A stretch of 64,000 nucleotides of DNA, taken from NCBI GenBank assembly GCA_017591395.1, contig WEDG01000885.1:50594-114593 (forward strand), in the 5' to 3' direction. How positions within the stretch are numbered: position 1 is the first letter of the stretch; the number at the start of each line of letters is the position of its first letter. Source of the DNA: Schistocephalus solidus. Lineage: Eukaryota > Platyhelminthes > Cestoda > Diphyllobothriidea > Diphyllobothriidae. The notes below the pieces were generated by a model that had not been told where the DNA came from, did no database searches, and worked only from the letters and a program-made list of their open reading frames with translations. Shown piece by piece: positions 22,979 to 33,905 of the stretch. Both the position numbers and the translations under genes were made by a program.

Positions 22979-23585
22979 ATGGATATGCACCCACATCCTC
23001 CGACAGACAATACTTCTAAGCCCGTTACGCCCACGTCTGATGGGTTGGTAAAACCCCTTGCGCCACGCGTCTCCTTCCTACAAGATGGGTGTATAAACAC
23101 GGATAATTCCACCACTGGCAAGAAAATAATCTCAAAGACATATAAAAGTCTCCTGTTTGCGTCCATTTTGTTGCCATTCATAGCCCTCTGGCTGATCATC
23201 TTCGCGGCCTTCGCACCCGACTGGGAATTAGTGAACCTTCGCGTAGACCGATTCCTGCAGCTCCTCTGTCCAGGAGGCGGATTCAATGGAACCGTCCTGA
23301 CCCTGTCCACTGGGATCAACAGTTCGCGGCTGATCCTGCGTCAACTTCTACTGGTAGATGGCAGGCAGGTCGGTGGAGGAGGTCTGGCTGAGGGTATTCG
23401 ACTATGCAGAGGACTGGAGAGATCAGCAGACCATAGGAAGAGGGGTCTGGATTTTACCCTCAGTGATATCGTTGGCATTCGAATAGGCAGGGAGTCAGTG
23501 GAAGGAGCGGTGGTTGTGGACAAAGACACCTGGGAGGTGTATAACATTCAAGCGGGTGTGTTCAGGGCCTGCAACGTAGTCAATG
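22979..23585 (+). CDS. Four-transmembrane (claudin/PMP22/TARP or clarin-like) protein, exon 1
   Basis: The frame opens at ATG 22,979, the first ATG after an in-frame stop, and gives 202 codons plus one base. Residues 1-55 form a Ser/Thr/Pro-rich cytoplasmic tail. Residues 57-78 are a strong membrane helix ending in APDWE. A ~115-residue extracellular loop follows, with N-glycosylation sequons at N103 (NGT) and N114 (NSS), Cys 97, 143 and 198, and near its end GVFRAC, resembling the GLWxxC signature of claudin/PMP22/TARP proteins. GLAEGIRLC also recalls clarin loop 1, so the subfamily is unsettled. The exon ends at a consensus donor (G|GTAAGT at 23,586) in phase 1, matching the exon at 52,341. 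This is the only region with convincing host coding character. The antisense ORF 22,786-23,319 is a shadow. Confidence 0.7.
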
Positions 23586-23819
23586 GTAAGTGCCAGTACC
23601 GTCTTGGCCTGATTACAGGACTACACGCATGCTTTGACTTCAAACCATTTGGGCAGCGGCCGGGGTACTGAGTTTTGGAAAGTTCAAAGTATTTGGGGAA
23701 ACTAGCCTAAGCCCTTGAAACTCCCGGTTTGTCAAATAGAAAGCACACGAACTAGCATTAATGTGAGGAATTTACAGTAATTTGAGTAAAATAGTAGGCT
23801 TTTCAGCACCGGAACAATT

Positions 23820-24640
23820 AGTTTACCCTTCTGAGTCTTCGAAATCGTGAAGACGTCTGTCATCAGAGATAGCATTTGCAACAAAACTTCTACACCTATA
23901 GTGCGTTACCTGCCAATTACTGACGCAAGTTTGGAGGTGAGCGCGCAGAGCTTCGTAAGCGGGTGCCAGATCAATATATCGATTGATTGATTGAGCTCCT
24001 ATCCGAGGACCAGCATTCAAGCGATTCTCGGTGTTGGATGATTATCGTGACGGCCGCGAAGTTGCAATCATATCCCGTATCGTAGGTGTGGGCAACCGCT
24101 TGCAATAGTTCGTCGCCTCCTCGTCCTACGGCCAGCTAACGGTCGTGTATGCACACGCCGCGCATGCGTTCAGTCTGGCCTGTGTACCTATAAGGACAGT
24201 TCAGGCAGGGGACGCGATATGCCACGCACCCTTGTTCCTCGAGGATGTAGTCGGCTTTCCTTTTCACCACCTGCTGAGTTTGGTAGCTATGGGCTGGCGT
24301 GCATTTCCAGCACCTAGTTCGGCAACAATGAGGTCAGTCGCTTCCGTGATGTCCTCAATGTATGACAAAGTGTACCATTTCGCTCGCTGTGAGGCTGGAA
24401 TGGCCAGCAGCTGCGCGTTCTTTCATCAGTCAACCAGCTAGCTATACTCCACACAAGGTGGTGGGCCAGCATCAGTGACTTGTGAGTTGGCTTCTTTCTA
24501 GTGAGGTAGACTTTCGCCTTATCTACAGTTCTCTGCTCTTTCCTCGCCAGTCGTGCTTCGATGGCACGACGGTGTCAAGACGACTGAAAGTGGAGGAGGC
24601 CTAAGTAGCTGAGAAAACTAAACAACCCGTCACTTGGTGT
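23820..24640 (-). pseudogene. Penelope-like element remnant (endonuclease half)
   Basis: Minus strand: AYRVPCLNCPYRYTGQTERM at about 24,225-24,166, then LAVGRGGDELLQAVAHTYDTGYD, and later INQSIDILIWHPL / NRYIDLAPAYEALRAHLQTC (ORF 24,020-23,823). Frameshifts and stops interrupt it. It is related to the 8.0-kb and 43-kb remnants more than to PLE-1. Upstream (to about 24,640) a basic Lys/Arg-rich segment may be the linker to the lost RT. The 3' end contains CTCTGATGACAGACGTCTTC followed by a CGAAG, hammerhead-like in order but without a convincing GAAA. Confidence 0.65.
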
Positions 24641-24649
24641 CACGTACAA

Positions 24650-25120
24650 CCTAGTCCCCTACTACCTGTACAAGTTATTCCATCTAAAGGTGGCTCGGAT
24701 CTCAAATCATTGGCAGTGTCCAAATTTCAGTTTTTTTATTTTTTTCACTTCAGTTTTATGAATTGAAATGTAGGCGATGCCTTTAAATTACCTATTGATT
24801 TCAATGACTGCGAATTAAAGAAATGCTGACACATAGGGAACGTTAGACAAAGGTTAGCATCCCACACTGTACAGAGCAGCGGACGAAACAATTTTAAAAT
24901 TATATTACTCAAAAATAGGGAGTAATATGTTCGATACCACGTAAATTTGTGAATGGGGATAGCTTGGGGAAATGTGTTAGTGTCTGATGTTGTGGTTGTA
25001 CGTGTGTGCCCCCTAAACGGGCCACGTGGTAGATGCTTTGGACCAACACGGCAGGCGTTATTCGGGTTGCGCTCCCATAACAAATGCCGAACATGGAGGT
25101 GTTGTGGCACGCCTAGGGGA
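24650..25120. other. No gene recognised
   Basis: ORF 24,745-25,110 (-) has no recognised domain. The sequence near 25,000-25,120 adjoins the LINE 3' region and may belong to it. Confidence 0.35.
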
Positions 25121-25129
25121 GGCTAGAAC

Positions 25130-25640
25130 TTAGGGGACCTAGCCGCGCCAGCCACCTGCGTCCTCTCCCGCCTCCGGTCTTCTTGACTCTGCCTTGACAC
25201 CGGGCTCAGGTGGGGGAGGAGGAGAGAGTGCGGTAGATGCAGCGCAAGTCTACTATCACTTTAAACTAAATCACGCGCAAGTCACCGTCCCTGCTCCACT
25301 TTCCCATGGAGCATACGGTGGACATCGCCGGACTACGACGGTCGAACTCTCGGTTGTACGTATGACTGTGCTGGTCGAATTTTTGCTTAAAAGTATCAAC
25401 GGATTTGAACATGATAATGTCCGCAGGCACAGCATCCCAGGCCTTAATCACCCTGTTGCGGAAGAAGAACCTTCTTACATCCGGTCTTGCCCCAGTCAAA
25501 CGTAGTTTGAAAGGATGTCCTCTCCAAGTTATGGTAGTGGCCAGTTCAAAGAAGTCGCTAGATGCAAAGTAAAATTCCTGACCCCGCAGCATGAGAAACG
25601 CTTGGATTAGGTCGCCGCGTAGCTGTCAATAGTCCAAAGG
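25130..25640 (-). mobile_element. LINE fragment: C-terminus of RT ORF plus 3' region (CR1/jockey-like)
   Basis: The minus-strand frame 25,592-25,266, extendable to about 25,640 as RRGDLIQAFLMLRG, contains VRRFFFRNRVIKAWDAVPAD and SVDTFKQKFDQH. This is the conserved C-terminal tail of CR1/jockey-type non-LTR retrotransposon polyproteins. It is followed at 25,310-25,130 by non-coding sequence shared with 10,560-10,995 and 50,440-50,885. Palm and endonuclease are missing, so the copy is 5'-truncated. Confidence 0.75.
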
Positions 25641-25644
25641 AAAC

Positions 25645-25975
25645 CATTGCAGCTTGCATTTCAGTCACGAGAAGGAACGAGACATCGAAAAACTGGGCCA
25701 CCTTCCAAGTGCGTCATGATTGGCTCGAACGCATCAGATTTATTTCAGTGATGAATGTGCCGGCCTCACATTCGCTCCTCCCTTTTGTTTAGTGTTCGGA
25801 TTAGGAGGTTGGGGTTGGGAATATAAAACTTATTAAAGGATAAGTCAGCACAACGAGGACCATTCTATAGGGTGGAGAAGTAGCCATGAACTATTGTAAT
25901 CTGATTTTTATCTAATCTGGACAGCCCGTATACGTATCCCACACGCGTGACCTGGCCCCTTTGTTCTCGACTGTC
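25645..25975. other. No gene recognised
   Basis: Short unique-looking stretch between a LINE fragment and a PLE-1 fragment. Confidence 0.4.
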
Positions 25976-25979
25976 AGGT

Positions 25980-26422
25980 TTCACTTTGTGTAAATTTTCA
26001 ACACCGGTTCTCCGGGCCGTCTTCAGACGCAGGCGGGCAGCAAATGTGACCAAAAACAGTTGACATCGTAATCACGCGAAAAAAATCGATACTGGCGTGA
26101 ACATTGGCACCATTGAGCGGCCGCCGTGTGTATCAGCCTGTCCTGATTGGTTCTCGTTTCTTCCATTTCTCCTTGAGATGTCTGTACGTCGCATCCAACT
26201 CGATATGTCTGTTGATGCATGACTCATCTGAATGCATCGCCTCGAGGAACTCTTGACCTTTCTTGGAGGGACAGGCGGCGACAATCCGAGTTTTATCCCA
26301 AGCGAAGGTGTGCCCGGTGTCTAGAGTATGCATAGCTGTTTGGGACAGATGGTCCCGCCTCTTTACTGCCAACTGATGTTCATAGATGCGTGTAGAGGCG
26401 GATTTGCCGGTCTGACCACAAT
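25980..26422 (-). mobile_element. PLE-1 3' fragment, truncated at (TA)n
   Basis: Holds the PLE-1 3' end and the endonuclease C-terminal half (ORF 26,372-26,133: DTGHTFAWDKTR, INRHIELDATYRHLKEKW). Its 5' limit falls exactly where ACCACAATATA meets a (TA)n tract (26,421-26,437). It is more diverged than the 12-22 kb copies, e.g. CTGAAGA in its hammerhead-like motif near 25,990-26,035. Confidence 0.85.
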
Positions 26423-26439
26423 ATATATATATATATGTT

Positions 26440-28270
26440 TAAGATGGGGTTTATGATACCTCTAAAGGCTACCGAACGCTCAACGAACTTTTAAAAGCTA
26501 TTTTACGTGACGTAGTAAAAATCAATTAGGAAATGGAAGGTTAATGTTATACAAGCTGCTGGAAACGTTACAATTTCAAATAGGTACTCTGAAATAAATT
26601 TTCATTTTCAGTCATTGCTTTCAATAATTATTGCGTTTTGTTTTGGTCTAGTGTAACTGAATGATTTAGTGTGTTCTGATCCTTGGTTTTTTGTTGAAGT
26701 TGTTTTTATTTGTCACATACGGAGATTTATGAATCGCGTGGTATATCTGCACTACTTTCCGACGCTCTTGCAAGCACATAAATTTGCCTTAATTTAGCAA
26801 AAACAAAAAGCTCTTACGGTCTACGGACGTTTTCGTTTTTTGATCTTGACAATAGTCAGTTCGGATAGATTAAGGGTGTGCGTATAACCGACATACTTCA
26901 AACATCATGTGGCGCACTTTTCAGGATCTGCCTAAGTGCATACCGCTATCCAATATTGATGTTGAAAAGTCTTAGTATACATACAGTACTTCGTAAAATG
27001 TTAAATGAAATTCGGAAAGTTGTTTTCCGTTTGAAAAAATCATTTAGCTGGGTTTTCACTATTAATTACCCTACAAAGTAATCACAAACGATTTTAGTCT
27101 CGCCAGAAGTCTCCTCTCTAAGGAGTGACTTTCCCATTATTCATAAAAATGACCTCTTATATATAAGGATATTTTGCCACTATTTTCAGTGGACTATATA
27201 CAGTCAAGTATAATTTGTTGAAAAAATGTAGACAATCTATCTTTCCTGTAATCAGTTTGTAGCAAATTAACATATAATTAAAATGTTTACCCGAGGAAAG
27301 TATGTCAGTCAATTTAGAATTATATTGCAAAATTTATTTTAACATTTCTTGAGATAGGCCGGCTTATTTAAAAAAGCTCAGTAATTCAATTTGTAGCCTA
27401 ATGCTGTGCCAAAGTTTGCAAATTAATATTCAGATATGCATCGAAAGAAAAATAAATTCACTCGATACTATTCTGACATTATAAACCGCAGTATGATCCT
27501 GCTGCATAATCTGAATTCAGTAATATTACATTAAAAATATATAAGTTTAACTTTGCTTTCCAAAAGCCTATTATTTACTTTAATTCACTGAGAAAAGTTT
27601 GTTATTTAATTAGGGAAGCAGAGTACTGAACTCATGAAATTCCTCATGCATTGACTGAGTAAGTAGGCTACAGGTTGGACTTTTGAGGCATATTTCATGC
27701 CCACGTGCCCACGTTGCAATTACATGGTGACTGGATTTGTGAGCTATGTATAGATTTTATGCAATATACTGTTTTTACTGTGGAGAGAGATTAACATACA
27801 GTGTCGCCATCAATGCTCCCGATCGCAGTCGTGGTGACACGTGATTCGTTAAATTTACGCAACATTTCATTTTTCGTTTAGCTGTTACGACGAATAATGA
27901 CGAAAAAAGCAGTCTTTCAAGTTTTTACTCAGACAGTGTATCACCTTGTATCAGCACAATGTAACTAAATTATTTATTTAGATCTTGGTATTACTTCTTT
28001 ATAGTTTTCGAAAACGAAGCCTTAATGGCTCGCATGGGTTTTAAACAGAAAATATGCTCAAGAAGATTGAACTGCATTCATTTGAAAAAAAATAATGCCA
28101 TCATTTTTTACTAGAGTAAAGTTTATTCTTATGTTTTAAACGGCATTTTAAATTTCCAAAAATAATCCGGAATCCAGCCTGCCATTACATTTGCATTGTT
28201 CTAAGTTTAAAAGATTTTCCGTTACAAATTAAAAGTAATTTGGTACACACGTATGTTCAGTAATTAATCA
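26440..28270. other. AT-rich intronic DNA, no gene recognised
   Basis: No coding exon seen. A ~50-bp segment (ACATGGTGACTGGATTTGTG and following, near 27,722-27,765) is duplicated at 28,286-28,325, just before the minisatellite. Confidence 0.45.
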
Positions 28271-28319
28271 TCAGGCCGTTACAATTACATGATGATTGGA
28301 TTTGTGAGCTATGTATAGA

Positions 28320-28712
28320 GTTTATATTCATCTTGTGTCTGGGGGGTGTTTTGGAACCTTGGGTGATGTGCGACCTTGGGTTTTTGGAGTTTATATTTAT
28401 TTTTTTGAGTTTATATTTACATTATATTTATATTTATTTGCAACCTTGGGTTTTTGGAGTTTATATTTATTTTTTGAGTTTATATTTATATTTATATTTA
28501 TTTGCAACCTTGGGTTTTTGGAGTTTATATTTATTTTTTGAGTTTATATTTATATTTATATTTATTTGCAACCTTGGGTTTTTGGAGTTTATATTTATTT
28601 TTTGAGTTTATATTTATATTTATATTATATTTATATTTATTTGATTTATATTTATTTTTTGAGTTTTTATATTTATCTTGTGTCTGGGGGGTGTTTTGGA
28701 ACCTTGGGTGAT
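28320..28712 (+). repeat. Minisatellite of ~62-bp TTTATATTTA-rich units between duplicated ends
   Basis: Units start CAACCTTGGGTTTTTGGAG and continue with TTTATATTTATTTTTTGAG; starts near 28,440, 28,504 and 28,568, plus a longer first and last unit. The array is flanked on both sides by the same ~45-bp sequence TCTTGTGTCTGGGGGGTGTT (28,330 and 28,676) ending GGTGATGTGC. The Phe/Tyr/Leu-rich ORFs here are artefacts. Confidence 0.9.
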
Positions 28713-28967
28713 GTGCAGCCCCATTTACGAGCATTTCAGCTAATGAGTGGGACACTCACAGAATATTTGTGTCAATTTAAAAGCTTCCGCTTAGTTAACG
28801 AAAACAATACCTGGTGCTTCCGGGCTTTCCAGCTGTATTGTACGAATTCTCGGACGCCTCCGACGACAGTGTTGTTGTTTTATCGCGCAGAATAAGCGTC
28901 CCTCGGCCTTTATTTGCACTTTTGTTTAGTTTTTTTGTGGTTTTATGACTATAATTTGTAACCCTCG

Positions 28968-29515
28968 ATGTCTCCAAAGAAGCTGCTTGCTAAAAACTTA
29001 GTGTGCTCAAGAGGAAGAAAGACAAAATTACTGTATATTTGAAGAAAGAAATCATATCAACGCACGAGCGGGTTGTTCATGTGACTGATCTCGTCAGGGA
29101 GTATGGCAGTTCCTCATCAACAATTAGCAGTATCTTTAAGAGGAAAGAAGAATTTTAGAAGCTTGGTGAAACAGAAAAGACGAGCAAGTGGGGTGAAATT
29201 CACAAGAAGAGAGAGTCTACCTGACTCAGTGATTGATTCTCCTTCCAGACGATATCTCCTCACCTCCACATCGTCTCCCTCAAGCCAGCAATGACTCTTT
29301 GTAAAGTAAAGTACGACGGAAAAATAGAAAAAAATATTTATAATAGTTACCTGTATTATAATTATATTAAAAATTTCATATTGATGTTTTGCGGAGGTGG
29401 AACGGATTAGTTTTATATCCATTACGTTAAATGGTGAAATTCGTTTCACAAGACGAGCGTTTCACATGACGAGCTGGGTACCGGAACGGATTAAATTTGT
29501 TAACTAGGATTCCTC
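28968..29515 (+). pseudogene. Tigger/pogo DNA transposon, internally deleted copy (N-terminal HTH + 3' end)
   Basis: MSPKKLLAKN at 28,968 is followed, after one frameshift, by KRKKDKITVYLKKEIISTHE and VVHVTDLVREYGSSSSTISS (29,009-29,158). This is the CENP-B-type helix-turn-helix of Tigger transposases. The catalytic domain is missing. Shortly after comes CCGGAACGGATTAAATTTGT with GACGAGC motifs (29,440-29,512), which resembles a Tigger terminal region, so this looks like an internally deleted element. Confidence 0.7.
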
Positions 29516-29519
29516 TGTT

Positions 29520-30170
29520 TTTAAGTGGCATCATCCAGTTAGTGGGCGCGAAGAATAAGAAGTGATAAGTGCTCAAGATTACAGGAGAAATTTTGGCTAA
29601 AATGCATTCGGTAACTTTAGCGGACGGAGCAGATGAGGTCGGGCTGCGGAAGCCGAGCTTCGGGGAAGTTTTCAGTTGAAACGCACTTAAAGCCTACGAA
29701 AAGTAACGAACAGATCGGACAGGACACTCTTTAAAAAGAACAGAGACTGAAAAAGAGTCAATCACCGCCATTCTAGGCTTGTTGATCTGACTGCTGAATT
29801 TGGGAGAGAGGAGGGGGACGAACTGATCAGGAAGACGCTCCACTCTGGTTGAATCCTCTCGGGGTTCAAACCATCTGTTGAGTTCGGACATGGTAGCGGG
29901 AACGAAGGTTGGGAATAAATTAATTCAGGGGAAAATGGTGTGCTCTGCGACAGCAGAGCAACAATGTATCAACAGCGTTCGGCGAAATTGATCTTAGCAT
30001 AATTATCCTGATCATTAATAGGATTTGAAGTGTTAAGAGCGATGTTCATCCAACTCAACGGTGAAAAAACGGATACCTCGGTTCTGATGCAACTTATTCC
30101 CTCCCCGTTCCAAATTAAAGGGAGGATTCATGGCAATTATGACTTATCTAGAGCAGGAACCGCTCGAAAT
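29520..30170. other. No gene recognised
   Basis: Between two Tigger pieces. ORF 29,694-29,891 (-) has no recognised domain. Confidence 0.35.
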
Positions 30171-30172
30171 AC

Positions 30173-30300
30173 TAGGTGGGCTTTTGAATTTGAGCCGCCA
30201 TATTTTCACTTCCATTCACGTGTGTATTTTCTTATATGTACATGGGCTGGCCCTTTTTTTCAGTGGACACTGCTATTTACCACTCTTTTCTCAAGGTCAC
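30173..30300 (+). mobile_element. Family CT, 5' part
   Basis: GGTGGGCTTTTGAATTTGAG, CCGCCAT and the TATATGTACATGGGCTGGCC block match the start of the 4,978 and 31,612 copies. The (CT)n end is absent. Confidence 0.6.
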
Positions 30301-30329
30301 CAGGCAACGACCGAATTTACTAGAAGGTG

Positions 30330-31130
30330 TTCAAAAGATGCTGTGGTTCTAGATGCATGAAAGGCAAGTACATGGAGATTGTGCCTCTGAAGATATTGTT
30401 TGTGCTAAGACAAAGGTGTTGTATGTGAACCATGTCAGGTAGACACCAGGTGCGTTGTCTGAAGACGAAAAGGTATCGAAGGCAAACCGAGGATGGTTTG
30501 AGAAATCTACAAAAGATAAGCGGGGTTCTATGACGTGGGGAGGCTGCCAGCTCTGATACCGAGAAATTTGTGCCAGAGTTCCAGCAAGTTGTTGCCAGAG
30601 AGGAGTTACTGTCCTAACAAGTTTTAAATTGTGGCGAGACTGGCCTATTTTGAAATAAATGGACGAAGAGAACCCAAATCATGCAACAGGAAAATCTTTG
30701 TCTGACCACAATCCAATGAAGGATCGGTTTAACTCCCTGCTTTGCAATGGCGTTTACAAGTTCAAGCCGTTGCTCTACTGAAAAGTGTACAAGACGTGAC
30801 TGAATTTGATTTGGAGGTCCAATACGAAATCCGTGGACACGCGGGATATTCTTCAGTGAATGAGTCGATGGGGATTTCGGCCCCTCAGCATGCACTTATC
30901 TTGAAGAGAAGCGATTACCACTGAAGGCCTTACTTTTTGCTCGATAATGCTCCTCGGTATCCTCCACAAAGGCAAGATGATTTTTTTGAAGAAAATCAGT
31001 TTACTGCCATCAAGTTTCTTCAGTCAGATACCACTCCATGCCCCCTAACCCATGGACTAGAAAGTAATTGCCAACTTTAATAAGCTCTACATGAACACCT
31101 TGTTGGAGAGCTGTATTAATGGCTGAAAAA
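30330..31130 (+). pseudogene. Tigger/pogo transposase fragment (DDE domain)
   Basis: Decayed frames contain, in order, DCASEDIVCAKTKVLYVNHV, ANRGWFEKSTKDKRGS, GEAASSDTEKFVPEFQQVVA with a QQVLNCGETGLF block (canonical form QQVFN.DETGLF, so the catalytic Asp position reads Gly), and YFLLDNAPRYPPQRQDDFFEE with IKFLQSDTTP (30,929-31,065). LLDNAP marks the second catalytic Asp region of pogo/Tigger enzymes. At least four frameshifts or stops occur. Whether it belongs with the 28,968 piece or is a separate copy is unclear. ORF 30,614-30,895 (-) is a shadow. Confidence 0.75.
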
Positions 31131-31439
31131 ATCCTCAAATAACATTGTGCGGTCAACGTTCAAATAAATGTCACGTGATTTAGTGCACGGCCTTCTTTCC
31201 TGTCGTTATGACAACAGTGTTAATGAAACAACGGCTGCGCATTCAACAACTTATTTGGCCTGTTTCACAACTAAAATTTTTTTGCCAAGTTAACAGCGAC
31301 TTGAATATCAGTAAGCGGGGCTAATTAACGAGCTCCCTTCCTAATTTTAGATTTTACAATCATTTCTTATTCAATATAAAATCCAAAATTTGCAGAGATG
31401 TCCTATATGGTCTCCCTGATAAAACAAGCATCAAGGAGG

Positions 31440-31620
31440 CTTTTACATTTAAAGTTAGCATTCAAACCACAAACATAGCCTTACCTAAAAACACTTTCCA
31501 AAATTTTGCCTTAACCCCGAAACTTACATTTAACTTAAAAACTAGCCATAACACAAACCTTAGTCTCAGCATAACCTCAACCATTAATCCCAACCTTAAA
31601 TCTAGCCTTGGCGGGCTTTT
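31440..31620 (-). repeat. Degenerate CCTAAC/CTTAAC-like run
   Basis: Loosely repeated AACCTTAAATCTAGCC, CCTTAACCCC and CATAACC words, the complement of the GGTTAGGGTT runs at 34.2, 39.9 and 50.1 kb. Confidence 0.5.
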
Positions 31621-31915
31621 GAAATTGAGCCGCCATCTTTTCTGCTCTCCATTCGCATGTTAAATCCTCTTATATGTACGTCGATTGGCCTATTTCACCC
31701 ATTATATTCTTGAATTTTAACACTTTTTGTTTATTCGAACAACAAAAATGAGGTCATCAGCGCACCGCGCTGGCACCATTTTTAAGGAAGTCCAAATTGG
31801 TCGATATTTTGAGACCCATTCAAGGACAATTCTTCACGGTGAATTGAGGACCTTTTTTGCTGAAATTTTTGGTATTTTACTTTCAAAATAAAGCGTAGCT
31901 CTCTCTCTAGCCTAA
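31612..31915 (+). mobile_element. Family CT, near full length
   Basis: Starts GGCGGGCTTTTGAAATTGAG and ends TTTCAAAATAAAGCGTAGCT followed by CTCTCTCT. About 300 bp, colinear with 4,978-5,345. Confidence 0.65.
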
Positions 31916-32089
31916 ACAGCTACATTTCGGGTAAGACTTGTAGTAAAGTGTGAGACTTGGGGAATGGATCATGTTTTCACATTAAGAGCTGTTAACATTA
32001 CGGTTCTGTAGTCTGCATTCGACAACAAGCGCAATGGCCCCACCTCTATGATCTATGCTTAGATTTCGCCTGGACAACATTATAAGCGG

Positions 32090-32370
32090 GTGAGCAGTGA
32101 TCTTGGTGAGAACCAGCCAAATTGTCTAGTAAGCACCACGCCAAGTACCAACAATGCTAATGAGAACTCACGGCCATTATCGCATCAACTACCACCCCGA
32201 ACGATGAAAACGAGTGCTCCAAATTAGTGCATGCGTGTGTTCGTCCGGAAAATGCGTTCCATAAATGCTGCGTCTCTGGTTTCTCTAGTATGCCTTGTCT
32301 GTGATGATGGCTTCGAGTAAGAATCAAAATCATCTGTCCAATAAACTTCGTCTTCCATCGAGGGCACTTT
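32090..32370 (+). mobile_element. PLE-3 3' non-coding remnant
   Basis: Colinear with 48,600-48,830, which follows a Penelope endonuclease tail: shared blocks around CACGGCCATTATCGCATCAA, CCATAAATGCTGCG and GATGATGGCTTCGAGTAAGA. The hammerhead-like core of the 48.8-kb copy is further decayed here (CTGTGATGATGG). Confidence 0.45.
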
Positions 32371-32379
32371 ATGCTGAAT

Positions 32380-33095
32380 TAATATCAGACGTTAGTTCCC
32401 ATCAGCGCTTAACGCTTTTCGTAGCCTGTTACAGGAAAAAACTTTTAAAATAAGTAGGAAATGTATAACGACTATAGGAGGCCCCATACGATACCCTCAT
32501 CAGCAAACCCTTCCGTTGTATGAAATACCTCTGGATATTTTACAAAGCCACCTGGGATACTGAGAGGTCAGTGAATATGGCATAGGACCTAAACGTTTAA
32601 AATGTCACTGAATCCCTTTGAAAGACTCAGCTACGCCAATAGGATTTTCCTTAACAGTAACCACGGTAAAAGAAGAAATTGATATGGCGACAGTCATACG
32701 GTATTACATAGCAGCTACATGGCTAGGCCCATCTGACGGCTTGTTGCCCTGCTGGTATCCGCTAGTTAGATAATTCCAGCGAAAATTCCTCCTCTTCTTA
32801 ACTTTGCCAATTTTCAGTACCAGCTTTCAACTAACTGGAACCCATAAAGCCCCTAGCTAACAGGAGTTTATTTCACCAACAGCGGAATGTTACTTTTCTG
32901 TGGAATAAAGCGCGTCCAACTGAAGGTTGTTCGTGGCCGCTATCAGCTATCCTCTGCGCAGATGGGCAAATATGTTTCTGTTCCGTTTTTGCTCATCAGC
33001 AGGAGTCAGCTTTTTAATTTTGAAAAGCAACAACCTTTAGTGCCGAAACTGTTTGTGTCTGTGGAATGTGCGCGAACGCCGAATGTGAGCTGGAC
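32380..33095. other. No gene recognised
   Basis: ORF 32,887-33,303 (+) runs into the minisatellite and has no recognised domain. Confidence 0.4.
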
Positions 33096-33104
33096 TAGCC
33101 CCGG

Positions 33105-33245
33105 GGGACCAGATCAGCGGACTGGGGGACCAGATCAGATCAGCGGACTGGGGGGACCAGATCAGATCAGCGGACTGGGGGGACAAGATCAGTGGACTGG
33201 GGGGACCAGATCAGATCAGTGGACCGGGGGACCAGATCAGCGGAC
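33105..33245. repeat. GGGGGACCAGATCAG minisatellite
   Basis: About five imperfect units of ~21-31 bp built from GACTGGGGGACCAGATCAG with variable internal GATCA duplication. A second short array with 13-bp AGATCATGGAGCC units (about four) lies at 33,331-33,386. Confidence 0.9.
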
Positions 33246-33617
33246 ATGCGCCCATGACAGCTGCCACACACAACGTAGGGTGAGGTTGTGGTCACGGGCC
33301 TAGGCAAAGCCCCCTGCGTCCAGTGTCCAGATCATGGAGCCAGATCATGGAGCCAGATCATGGAGCCAGTGTCCAGATCATGGAGCAAACCGGCTCGGAC
33401 AGTGTGCTACAGAGGAGTGGCTATCTCAACAAATGTCAACTGAAATACTGAACTGGGTTTTCAATACGAAAGGTTTACCTAAGTAGGGTTGTGTAGCATA
33501 ATTTGAGGCTATTTCAGCCACGTCCGAAAATCCCTTTTTGGAGAAACATCTTACAGGTTGGCTGTAAAAATACTGCTCTTGGAAAATAGGGCTACTTATA
33601 TAGTAAGTAGTATTTAC

Positions 33618-33905
33618 TCATTTGGCAGCAAATGCCGTCTCCGGTGTCCATGATATCCGACTTAGGTGGGTGAGTGGAGGAGAGCCTGCAGCAGATAATT
33701 GGACATCCCTGTTTGCAGAGGTGAAAGTAAGATTTCCAAACAGTTTCAACGGGGAATTTAGAGTAAGACATACCGTCGTTTCTGTGTAAAACTCCGACGA
33801 AAGGACGAAAAGAGCAAGTGAGCAAAATGTGAAGGTAATGAAAAGAAGTGCTAGCAGTGAACCAATGATATCCACGACGAATGTTACCAGGTGATGACAA
33901 GATCG
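33618..33905 (-). CDS. Candidate antisense exon with a membrane segment
   Basis: On the minus strand a good acceptor (CTTTTTCCAG) precedes 33,905. From there the frame reads RSCHHLVTFVVDIIGSLLAL then LFITFTFCSLALFVLSSEFY, a ~28-residue hydrophobic helix. After 44 codons a donor-like ACG|GTATGT is met at 33,774, giving a possible 132-bp phase-0 exon. Alternatively the frame runs on to a stop at 33,618, adding a Cys and an NLT sequon. No neighbouring exon was found. It could be a chance hydrophobic ORF; splice sites plus a clean helix are the only support. Confidence 0.3.
   Translation of the reverse strand, partial: RSCHHLVTFVVDIIGSLLALLFITFTFCSLALFVLSSEFYTETTVCLTLNSPLKLFGNLTFTSANRDVQLSAAGSPPLTHLSRISWTPETAFAAK

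Noticed and set aside
22786..23319. 177-codon ORF antisense to exon 1
   Set aside because: Shadow of the four-TM coding exon; the sense frame has a membrane helix, sequons and a matching splice donor.
23830..23875. CTGATGACAGACGTCTTC... at the 24-kb PLE remnant (minus) as a hammerhead
   Set aside because: A GTCTTC/GAAGAC hairpin exists but it consumes the would-be GAA, and stem III/H17 cannot be placed.
33105..33386. Short-repeat clusters as a CRISPR array
   Set aside because: Units are contiguous or near-contiguous without unique spacers, in an animal-type genome; they are minisatellites.
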